Source: a bacterium HR41
GTDB lineage: Bacteria; Actinomycetota; Thermoleophilia; Solirubrobacterales; Thermoleophilaceae
DNA: 7,414 nucleotides
Direction: 5' to 3'
Assembly: GCA_002898855.1 (NCBI GenBank)
Contig: BEIR01000055.1
Span: forward strand, 1-7,414
Below, piece by piece: positions 1-4,944 of this stretch; the stretch's first letter is position 1, and the number at the start of each line of letters is the position of its first letter. The translations under genes were made by a program, and so were the position numbers. A model generated the notes under the pieces. That model was not told the origin of the DNA. It was given only the letters and a program-made list of their open reading frames with translations, and did not search any database.

Positions 1-2
1 GC

Positions 3-404
3 GGCGTTCCCTACGCCCTCGCGGCGGCGGTCGGCTTCGGGATGTTCTTCGTGTTCGTCGACCAAGCTGCGGCAGCGTCGGCCGAATGGACGCTTGTCGG
101 AAACCGCTTCACGGGCGTGATCGTGCTCGCTTTTGTGGCGGCGATTGTGCGACCGCCGCTGCCGAGCGGCACAGGCTTGCTGCCCCTGGTGGTGGTCGGG
201 GTTCTCGACACCAGCGCGAACCTGCTGTTCGCGTTCGCGTCGCGACTCGGACTCTTGAGCTTGGGCGCTGCGCTCGGCTCGCTGTATCCGGTTGTCGTGG
301 TGGTGCTCGCGAGGGTATTCCTCGGCGAGCGGCTCGCACGCGTTCAGGCGCTCGGTGTCGGCGCGGCGCTCGCCGGTGTGGCGCTCGTCAGCGCGGGGAA
401 GTGA
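3..404 (+). CDS. EamA/DMT-family transporter, C-terminal part (5' truncated by window edge)
   Basis: The frame is open from the left edge; the first full codon is at 3 and 133 residues precede the TGA. It reads as five hydrophobic helices (about 2-18, 33-49, 58-76, 83-105 and 112-131 of the visible part) with short polar links, the pattern of the second EamA repeat of the drug/metabolite transporter superfamily. The link before the last helix, GERLARVQALGVG, matches the usual ending of these proteins (an Glu-Arg pair, then a Gln and Gly-rich last helix) and the protein stops right after that helix. Members move small metabolites or amino acids across the inner membrane; the substrate cannot be read from sequence. 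The N-terminal repeat lies outside the window. The last 17 bp overlap the end of the opposing HAD gene. The family call is firm, the substrate unknown. Confidence 0.85.
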   Translation, partial: GVPYALAAAVGFGMFFVFVDQAAAASAEWTLVGNRFTGVIVLAFVAAIVRPPLPSGTGLLPLVVVGVLDTSANLLFAFASRLGLLSLGAALGSLYPVVVVVLARVFLGERLARVQALGVGAALAGVALVSAGK

Positions 405-1041
405 GTGGAACACCGAACAACCGCTCGAGCTCGGGAACGGTGGTGTCGGCGCCGCGGTGGAGAATCGCTGTCATCCCCACCGCCTCGGCGCCAGCGCAGT
501 TCTCGCGCAGATCGTCGACGAAAACGCACGCCGAACAAGGAACCCCGGCGCGTTCTGCGGCGAGCTCGTAGATCTCGGGTTGCGGTTTGTGCAAGCCGAC
601 TTCGCCCGAGATCACGATCGCGTCGAAAAGCTGAGGCAACAGTTCGCGGTCGTAGCGGCCGCGCCCCCACGAGTTCGAGATCAAACCCGTGCGCACCCCT
701 TGGGAGCGTGCGCTGCGCACCGCCGCGATCATCGCTTCGTCGGGACGCAGACCGGCAAACAGGCGGTCGACGAGACCGGCGGTGTCGCGCACGCCGATGA
801 GCGGCCCGAACGCACGTGCGAACTCGTCTTCGTCGAGTTCGCCCACCTCCAGGCGGCGCAGAAGCGCGAGCGCTTCCGGGCGCTCGCGGAACGTGCGCTT
901 GACGGTTTCGGGGTTCAGTCCCTCGCGCTCGCAGAACTCGCGAAAGGCAGCAAAGACGTTGGTAGTCAGCACGCCTCCGAAGTCGACGAGCAGCGCCCGG
1001 GGGCGCTCGCGCGCGGGCGGGTTGTCGCCGCTAGCGGGCAC
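388..1041 (-). CDS. HAD-superfamily (subfamily IA) hydrolase, ACAD10-N-terminal/epoxide-hydrolase-N-like
   Basis: A 217-residue protein. HAD motifs appear in order: motif I LLVDFGGVLT with nucleophile Asp20, a helical cap (about 30-100), motif II SNSWG (Ser122), motif III Lys152 in GLHKPQPEIY, and motif IV VFVDD (Asp176/177). The second motif I acid (D+2) is Gly22, as in the DxGGV group that includes the N-terminal domain of animal ACAD10; E. coli YihX (DLGNV) shows such proteins can still be phosphatases. The GTG start is supported by AGAGGG at 1050-1055, 8 nt upstream, and by a 4-nt gap from the kinase gene stop, so it is co-transcribed with and probably translated after that kinase. Likely role: phosphate ester hydrolysis or transfer linked to the kinase product; substrate unknown. 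Its TGA lies inside the tail of the convergent transporter gene. Confidence 0.85.
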   Translation of the reverse strand: MPASGDNPPARERPRALLVDFGGVLTTNVFAAFREFCEREGLNPETVKRTFRERPEALALLRRLEVGELDEDEFARAFGPLIGVRDTAGLVDRLFAGLRPDEAMIAAVRSARSQGVRTGLISNSWGRGRYDRELLPQLFDAIVISGEVGLHKPQPEIYELAAERAGVPCSACVFVDDLRENCAGAEAVGMTAILHRGADTTVPELERLFGVPLTSPR

Positions 1042-1045
1042 GCGG

Positions 1046-2116
1046 CTAGCCCTCTTCGGTCAGCGCCAGCGCAGCTTCGGCGAGCTCCGGTACTCCACGA
1101 TCGAACATGCGCAGAAACTCGTCGTCGGTGGTGCCGGCAAGCAGTCGCTTGTAGTTGCCTTCCATGAAGACGGCGGCCTTCCACAACGCCAGGGCTTGGT
1201 ACCAGCGCAGGTTCGTGACGTCGAAACCGGTGCGCTCGGCGTAGCGAGCGATCAGTTCGTCGCGCGTCGGGAAGCCTTCGCGGCGAGTGATCGCCGACAG
1301 CGAGCTGAACATCGTTTCGGGGTCGCCCGGTTGCGACCAAGTGACGGTGAGGTAGCCGAGGTCGGCGAGCGGATCACCGAGCGTCGACATCTCCCAGTCG
1401 AAGATCGCCACGATCCGTGCCGGCGCGTCGTTGGCGACCATCACGTTGCCGAGCCGGTAGTCGCCGTGCACGATCGTCGTGCGCGGCGTTGTCGGCATGT
1501 TCTCGGCGAGCCAGCGACCCACTTCGGCGACGACCGGCAGCTCACGCGTCTTGTTGTGCTCCCACAAGGCCGTGAAGCGGCGCAGCTGGCGCTCTAGATA
1601 ACCGCTGTGCTTGGCGAACGTGTCGAGGCCGACCGCGCGCCAGTCGACCGAGTGGATCTCGACCAAAGCGTCGATCAACTGCTCGCCGAGGCGGCTCCGC
1701 TCTTCCGGAACGTCCAGTGGCGGCGGCAGTTGGCTCGTCACGACCGTGCCCTCGATGTACTCCATGACGTAGAACGGCACGCCGAGGAGCGACTCGTCGC
1801 TGCAGACGGCGAGCACACGCGGCACACGCACCGGTGTGGGCTCGAGCGCGGTGAGGAGCCGTGCCTCGCGCAGCACGTCGTGGGCGCTGGGCGGCAGCGG
1901 CGGCCTGGGCGGTCGCCTGAGAACGAATCGCTCGCCGCGGCGTTCGAGCAGGTAGGTGACGTTCGAGTGCCCCTCGCCGATCGGCTGCGCCGAGAGCTCG
2001 CCGCTGCCGAGACCGTGCTCGTCGAGGAACTCGGCGAGCGGCTCGAGCACGACGAGCGGTGGCACGTCGAGCGCCGCCGCCTCCTCCCTCGTTTGCACGA
2101 CGTTGCGCAGCGCCAT
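1046..2116 (-). CDS. APH-fold phosphotransferase of the ACAD10/ACAD11/FadE36 type (hydroxyacyl-CoA kinase candidate)
   Basis: A 356-residue kinase-fold protein. It has a glycine-rich loop IGEGHSN (46-52), RFVLRRPP (63-70) where the ATP-site Lys is replaced by Arg67/68, the SAHD (77-80) element typical of this branch, the catalytic loop HGDYRLGN (217-224; Asp219 base, Asn224), and the metal-binding FDWEMSTLGDPLADLGY (Asp240). The FDWE...GDPxxDLG string and VLRRPP separate it from antibiotic kinases and place it with the kinase domains that accompany acyl-CoA dehydrogenases. In animals ACAD10/11 and in Pseudomonas LvaA, such kinases phosphorylate 4-hydroxyacyl-CoA as a step in hydroxy-acid breakdown; that is the best guess here. 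The ATG at 2116 lacks a good Shine-Dalgarno, but a TAGGAT box ends 12 nt upstream. An AGGGAGGAGG run inside codons 9-13 followed by GTG (residue 18) leaves a shorter start possible. First gene of a pair with the HAD gene. Confidence 0.88.
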   Translation of the reverse strand: MALRNVVQTREEAAALDVPPLVVLEPLAEFLDEHGLGSGELSAQPIGEGHSNVTYLLERRGERFVLRRPPRPPLPPSAHDVLREARLLTALEPTPVRVPRVLAVCSDESLLGVPFYVMEYIEGTVVTSQLPPPLDVPEERSRLGEQLIDALVEIHSVDWRAVGLDTFAKHSGYLERQLRRFTALWEHNKTRELPVVAEVGRWLAENMPTTPRTTIVHGDYRLGNVMVANDAPARIVAIFDWEMSTLGDPLADLGYLTVTWSQPGDPETMFSSLSAITRREGFPTRDELIARYAERTGFDVTNLRWYQALALWKAAVFMEGNYKRLLAGTTDDEFLRMFDRGVPELAEAALALTEEG

Positions 2117-2128
2117 CGCGGGCCAGCA

Positions 2129-2134
2129 ATCCTA
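2129..2134 (-). promoter_or_regulatory. Candidate -10 box of the kinase-HAD unit
   Basis: TAGGAT on the minus strand, 12 nt before the kinase ATG; with a usual start 6-7 nt downstream the leader would be about 5-6 nt. No -35 match is seen. A hairpin between this box and the upstream gene (2204-2232) supports separate transcription. Confidence 0.35.
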
Positions 2135-2203
2135 AACGGAGGCGACACGACGGCGAGCGCCGCGAATGTCGGAAGGGGCGGTGCGCCAGCCGTCGCCGGG
2201 CAT

Positions 2204-2232
2204 GCCGCAGCCGACGAGCGTGTCGGCTCGGC
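2204..2232 (-). terminator. Hairpin after the coiled-coil gene, candidate terminator without U-tract
   Basis: A 7-bp perfect stem (2209-2215 with 2222-2228, AGCCGAC/GTCGGCT, 6-nt loop) is extended by 4 more pairs (2204-2207 with 2229-2232) across one bulged base at 2208. It begins 22 nt after the TAG of the coiled-coil gene. No T-run follows on the minus strand, so it would be of the I-shaped kind proposed for high-GC actinobacteria, or a 3' stability element. Confidence 0.45.
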
Positions 2233-2254
2233 GCCCCCCGTGGGGCAAACGACG

Positions 2255-2824
2255 CTACGAGCTTGTCGAGCTGCCTGACGTCTCGCTGTCGCTCTTCGTG
2301 CCGCCGCTGGCTCGTGTGCGACGGGTCGTTGCGCGCGCGCTTGTCGACCGTGTGCTCGCGCTTGCGCGTGCGCTACGTGCACCCGTCGCGCGGCTCCTCG
2401 CCGTGGTCCCTGTTGCGCTCTTCTTGGCGGTGTTGCGCGCGCCGCTCTTGCTGCTCGCGGCGGCAGCACGCGCGCGCGTGTTCTTGCTGGCGCTAGCGCT
2501 GGTGCTGGCGGCGGCCTTCGTATTCGACCGCTTGGTCGCACCCGTCGCTGCCTGCTGCAGCGCTTGCAGATCCTTGATCACGCGGTTCTGGGCGCTGCGC
2601 AGGTTCTTGCGCGCGTGGCGCAAGGCGGTGTCGAGATCTTTGAGTAGATCGCGCGTGCCCTTTGTGACCTCGCGCCGCAGGTCGCGCAGAGCGTTCTGGG
2701 CAGCCTCGATCGACTCTTGTAGGCGCTCCAGCGACCCGTCGCCGCTTTTGCCCGCGCTCGATTTGCCGCGCGTCGTGCTCGCACTGCGCCCTTTCGATTT
2801 CGTGCTCGTGCCCTTTGCGGCCAT
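2255..2824 (-). CDS. Coiled-coil protein with basic low-complexity tails, candidate nucleoid-associated (histone-H1-like) protein
   Basis: A 189-residue protein in three parts. Residues 1-30 are Lys/Ser/Gly-rich and disordered. Residues 31-95 form a long amphipathic helix with hydrophobic residues in a 3-4 rhythm (L32, L35, I39, A42, L46, L49, V53, then L60, L64, L68, A71, L75, A78, V82, L86, L89), a predicted coiled coil of about eight heptads. Residues 96-189 are Lys/Arg/Ala/Ser/Thr-rich and end in a short acidic/Ser stretch. There is no Cys, Trp, Tyr or Phe. The ATG at 2824 is chosen over one 11 codons upstream because AAGGAGGAG lies 4 nt before it. The basic tail resembles bacterial H1-like proteins and the tail of PhaF-type phasins; DNA bundling or granule/nucleoid tethering is inferred. 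I do not recognise a named family. It has its own promoter and leader. Confidence 0.8.
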   Translation of the reverse strand: MAAKGTSTKSKGRSASTTRGKSSAGKSGDGSLERLQESIEAAQNALRDLRREVTKGTRDLLKDLDTALRHARKNLRSAQNRVIKDLQALQQAATGATKRSNTKAAASTSASASKNTRARAAAASSKSGARNTAKKSATGTTARSRATGARSARASASTRSTSARATTRRTRASGGTKSDSETSGSSTSS

Positions 2825-2827
2825 CGT

Positions 2828-2836
2828 CTCCTCCTT
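2828..2836 (-). promoter_or_regulatory. Strong ribosome binding site of the coiled-coil gene
   Basis: AAGGAGGAG on the minus strand, the best Shine-Dalgarno in the window, 4-5 nt from the ATG at 2824. It decides the start against the ATG at 2857, which lies upstream of it. Confidence 0.8.
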
Positions 2837-2849
2837 CGGTAGTGCGCTT

Positions 2850-2881
2850 CGTCGCACCGCGCCGACGCGGCGGCGGCGACG
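2850..2881 (-). promoter_or_regulatory. Folded 5' leader element upstream of the coiled-coil gene
   Basis: Nested inverted repeats: an outer stem of 6 pairs (2850-2855 with 2876-2881, CGTCGC/GCGACG) and an inner stem of 5 pairs (2860-2864 with 2868-2872, CGCCG/CGGCG, 3-nt loop), separated by a 4/3-nt internal loop. It lies between the predicted transcription start near 2926 and the Shine-Dalgarno at 2828-2836. It could affect translation or mRNA life. No known riboswitch class is recognised. Confidence 0.35.
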
Positions 2882-2932
2882 TCCGGGAACCAGGTCCCAC
2901 GCGGGGGATCCGGAGTCGGTGCAGCTGCGGCA

Positions 2933-2961
2933 ACGTTACGACGAGCGTGTGCCGCTGCCAA
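2933..2961 (-). promoter_or_regulatory. Sigma70-type promoter of the coiled-coil gene
   Basis: On the minus strand TTGGCA (2956-2961) and TAACGT (2933-2938) are separated by exactly 17 bp. This is the best two-box promoter in the window. The start would be near 2926, giving a leader of about 100 nt. Confidence 0.55.
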
Positions 2962-3095
2962 GTCGCGATTCGGTGTGCGATCGTCCGCCCCTGCCGGCAC
3001 GCCCGTAGCGCATCGGGCTGCGCGCCAGCCGCGCGACGTCGGCCGGCGGGTGCCGGCAGCACATGCAAGTGCGTCCTCCCGCGCGGGCCGCGATG

Positions 3096-3101
3096 TACCC
3101 T
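3096..3101 (+). promoter_or_regulatory. Candidate -10 box for a leaderless cupredoxin mRNA
   Basis: TACCCT is followed by 6 nt and then the ATG at 3108, so transcription starting at normal distance would begin on the start codon itself. No Shine-Dalgarno precedes any of the three in-frame ATGs (3063, 3093, 3108). No -35 match seen. Confidence 0.5.
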
Positions 3102-3107
3102 GCGGTC

Positions 3108-3773
3108 ATGTCCCCCACTTTCGAGAGCTATCGCAACTTCGGGTCGCGGTATCGGCGGGTAGGCGCGGCGGCGCTCGTAGCGGCTTTCGGCCTCGCGGTC
3201 GGCGTAAGCGTCTTCGGTGGCGCTCGTAGCGTCGCCGCGGTCACGCACACCGTCACGGTCGGCGACGATTACTTCCGGCCCGTCGAGCTGCGCGTCGATC
3301 CCGGCGACACCGTCGAGTGGCGGTGGAGCGGCAGCAGTCCGCACAACGTCGCTAGCGAGGAGCTTGCTCCAGAGCGCTTCCGCTCGCGCATCCTCACCAG
3401 CGGCGTCTTCCGTCGTACTTTCACGAAACCTGGCGTTTACCGCTACATCTGCGAAGTGCACCCGCGGACGATGCGCGCGCGGGTTGTGGTCGGCGATGTC
3501 ACCGCCGACCGCAGGGCGCCGAACATCACGCGGCTTGCCGTCAGCGGCGGTCGCCGTCAGGCCGTCGTCGCCTTCAACGTGTCCGAGAGCGCGCGCGTGA
3601 AGGTTGCCTTGAGCGGCCGCAGCACACGCTCGGTGATCGCCACGGTGTCGTCGCGGCGCGCGCGCTTCAAGTTCGCCCGTTTGCGGGCGGGGCGCTACCG
3701 GGCGACGATCGTCGTCCAGGACTTCGCGGGCAACCGGCGCACCTTCAAGAGCAAACGCTTCACGGTCCGCTAG
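3108..3773 (+). CDS. Exported cupredoxin (type 1 copper) with C-terminal Ig/Fn3-like domain
   Basis: With the ATG at 3108 the protein has 221 residues: an N-terminal basic stretch (RYRR, 14-17), a hydrophobic segment (18-44) and a likely signal-peptidase site after SVAA (44). The start at 3108 gives the most usual signal length and fits a -10 box 6 nt upstream; ATGs at 3063 and 3093 would add 15 or 5 residues. Residues 46-130 are a plastocyanin-type fold with all four type 1 copper ligands: His79 in SSPHNV, Cys115, His118 and Met122 in YICEVHPRTM. Residues 135-221 are a beta-rich domain (SESARVKVAL, LRAGRYRATIVVQDFAGN) like the Ig/Fn3-like repeats common in secreted actinobacterial proteins. 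Expected role: extracytoplasmic electron transfer or copper handling; the partner is not visible. There is no lipobox Cys. It ends convergent with the rpiB-like gene. Confidence 0.87.
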   Translation: MSPTFESYRNFGSRYRRVGAAALVAAFGLAVGVSVFGGARSVAAVTHTVTVGDDYFRPVELRVDPGDTVEWRWSGSSPHNVASEELAPERFRSRILTSGVFRRTFTKPGVYRYICEVHPRTMRARVVVGDVTADRRAPNITRLAVSGGRRQAVVAFNVSESARVKVALSGRSTRSVIATVSSRRARFKFARLRAGRYRATIVVQDFAGNRRTFKSKRFTVR

Positions 3774-3782
3774 GCGGATAGA

Positions 3783-3807
3783 CGAGGGGCCGGAGCGCCG
3801 CACCTCG
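3783..3807. terminator. Hairpin between convergent cupredoxin and isomerase genes
   Basis: Stem CGAGG (3783-3787) with CCTCG (3803-3807), inner GGC/GCC pairs (3788-3790 with 3797-3799) and a 3-nt bulge. It is in the 79-bp gap between two convergent stops, where a bidirectional terminator is expected. No T-run. A second small palindrome (3766-3770 with 3774-3778) spans the cupredoxin stop codon. Confidence 0.35.
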
Positions 3808-3852
3808 CACGTCGGTCCCGGCAGCGGGCGAGCCGGCCTCGACCGGACATGC

Positions 3853-4320
3853 TCAAATCGCTGCATTGGGTGCGCGTCCGTCGCGTTCGATCGCCTCGAG
3901 GTGATCGATGTTCTCGCGGTCCGTCGGGTCGTCGCTCGGCGCGGTGGCGAGCCAGGCGTCGAGGATTTCGCGCAGCGTCGCCTCGCTCGTAGTGCGCAGC
4001 GACAGGGCGAGCACGTTGGCGTCGTTCCACTTGCGCGCCCCGCGCGCCGTTTCCGCGTCCCAGCAGAGGGCGGCACGGATACCCGGCACCTTGTTCGCGG
4101 CGATCGAAGCTCCCGTGCCGGTCCAGCAGCACACAATGCCCTGATCGGCGCGGCCTTCCGCCACGTCCCGCGCGACGCGCTCGCTTGCGAACGCCCAGTC
4201 CGGACGCTCGCGCTCGTTCAGCGCGCCGTGCACGACCACTTCGTGGCCGCGCGCGCGCAGCTCCCCTTCGAGGAGCTCGGCGATTCCCGTCCGTTCGTCT
4301 GCCGAGATCGAGAAGCGCAC
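3853..4320 (-). CDS. RpiB/LacA/LacB-family sugar-phosphate isomerase
   Basis: With the GTG at 4320 the protein has 155 residues, the usual RpiB length (about 150); starts further upstream would add 41 residues of unlike composition. The core GIVCCWTGTGASIAANKVPG (61-80) matches the RpiB signature CGTGxGxSIAANK, with catalytic Cys65 kept. IRAALCWDAETARGARKWND and ANVLALSLR follow, as in RpiB, but the His of the usual REHND ring-opening motif is Trp98. The start SISADERTG likewise replaces the usual Asp-His phosphate/sugar contact. RpiB enzymes interconvert aldose and ketose 5-phosphates in the cytoplasm; the altered residues suggest a variant substrate (for example a tetrose or a linear sugar phosphate), which is inference. 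The same WTGTG variant may define an actinobacterial subfamily. TACCAT lies 7 nt before the GTG, consistent with a leaderless mRNA. Divergent from bcp. Confidence 0.88.
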   Translation of the reverse strand: MRFSISADERTGIAELLEGELRARGHEVVVHGALNERERPDWAFASERVARDVAEGRADQGIVCCWTGTGASIAANKVPGIRAALCWDAETARGARKWNDANVLALSLRTTSEATLREILDAWLATAPSDDPTDRENIDHLEAIERDGRAPNAAI

Positions 4321-4327
4321 GGCGGCG

Positions 4328-4359
4328 ATGGTAGCCCGCTGTTCGCCCCCAGGTCTGGG
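4328..4359 (-). promoter_or_regulatory. Isomerase promoter region: -10 box and palindrome at the -35 position
   Basis: TACCAT (minus strand, 4328-4333) ends 7 nt before the GTG start. The perfect palindrome CCCAGGTCTGGG (4348-4359, arms of 5 around GT) covers the place where the -35 box would be, so it is a candidate operator. It lies in the 98-bp gap shared with the divergent bcp gene. Confidence 0.35.
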
Positions 4360-4399
4360 CGCGGGGTCGTCGGCGTGCGATCGCGAAGCTCCCGCACCG

Positions 4400-4405
4400 T
4401 ATCCT
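4400..4405 (+). promoter_or_regulatory. Candidate -10 box of bcp
   Basis: TATCCT, the closest match to TATAAT among the boxes here, 13 nt before the GTG at 4419. The leader would be about 6-7 nt, too short for a normal Shine-Dalgarno, and none is seen. Confidence 0.45.
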
Positions 4406-4418
4406 TCGCGGTCCGACC

Positions 4419-4931
4419 GTGAGCCAGCGCAAGGAACAAGCAACGGGGCCCGCCGGCGACGCCGGCAGAGCGCCCGCTGCTGGCGATCCCGCGCCCGACT
4501 TCGAGCTCCGCGACCAGAACGACCGTCCGGTGCGCCTGTCGGACTTTCGCGGCAAGCGGGTCGTCCTCTACTTCTACCCGCGCGCCCACACGCCCGGCTG
4601 TACCACCCAGGCGTGCGGGATCCGCGACCACTACGACCGCTACCGGCAGCTCGGTGTGGAAGTGTTGGGCGTCTCTCCCGACACGCCCAAGCGCTTGGCG
4701 AGTTTCGCGGCGAAACACTCGCTGCCCTTCACGCTACTCGCCGACCCCGACCACGTGGCCGCCGAGGCGTACGGGGTTTGGGTCGAGAAGCGGATGTACG
4801 GACGGACCGTGCACGGCGTCGAGCGCTCCACGTTCGTGATCGCTCCTGACGGGCGCATCGAGCGCGTTTTCCGGCGGGTGCGCCCGGCCGACCACGACCG
4901 CCTGCTGCTCGAGCACCTGGGGGCCGGTTGA
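4419..4931 (+). CDS. bcp: Thiol peroxidase of the Bcp/PrxQ family
   Basis: A 170-residue AhpC/TSA-fold peroxiredoxin that reduces hydrogen peroxide and organic hydroperoxides in the cytoplasm using thioredoxin-type donors. After a Gly/Ala-rich N-terminal extension of about 20 residues come GDPAPDFEL (22-30), LSDFRGKRVVLYFYPRAHTP (40-59), the peroxidatic Cys61 in TPGCT and a resolving Cys66 (CxxxxC, the atypical 2-Cys BCP pattern), LGVSPDTP (83-90), and ERSTFVI with the conserved Arg136. In the usual K-A-D-T-P-G-C string the Asp is His57, a tolerated change. GTG at 4419 is the only reasonable start. The downstream membrane-protein gene begins 13 nt after the stop and probably shares the transcript. 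Divergent from the isomerase gene. Confidence 0.93.
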   Translation: MSQRKEQATGPAGDAGRAPAAGDPAPDFELRDQNDRPVRLSDFRGKRVVLYFYPRAHTPGCTTQACGIRDHYDRYRQLGVEVLGVSPDTPKRLASFAAKHSLPFTLLADPDHVAAEAYGVWVEKRMYGRTVHGVERSTFVIAPDGRIERVFRRVRPADHDRLLLEHLGAG

Positions 4932-4944
4932 GCACCGGCGCGAC

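Noticed and set aside
292..1597. Long plus-strand frames (291 and 302 codons) opposite the HAD and kinase genes
   Set aside because: They are antisense to clear HAD and APH motifs and have no recognisable domains.
2166..3008. Open frame of 280 codons on the plus strand with Leu/Val/Ala-rich, membrane-like stretches
   Set aside because: Hydrophobicity comes from reading antisense to Lys/Ala/Ser/Thr-rich codons of the coiled-coil gene. No ribosome site at 2166, and the opposite strand has a good start, Shine-Dalgarno and promoter.
2992..3058. Two copies of the palindrome TGCCGGCA (2992-2999 and 3051-3058) upstream of the cupredoxin gene
   Set aside because: A third copy lies inside the kinase coding region near 1132-1139, and GC-rich 8-mers are frequent here; not enough to call an operator.
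2825..3107. Search for tRNA or other structured RNA genes in the divergent region
   Set aside because: No T-loop consensus, no cloverleaf and no known RNA motif; only promoters, the leader stem and short GC palindromes are seen.
2493..4136. Open frame of 547 codons on the minus strand
   Set aside because: It crosses the coiled-coil gene, an intergenic region and the whole cupredoxin gene in the wrong frame or strand; its product is Arg/Pro/Ala-rich without any domain pattern, as expected for antisense of GC-rich coding DNA.
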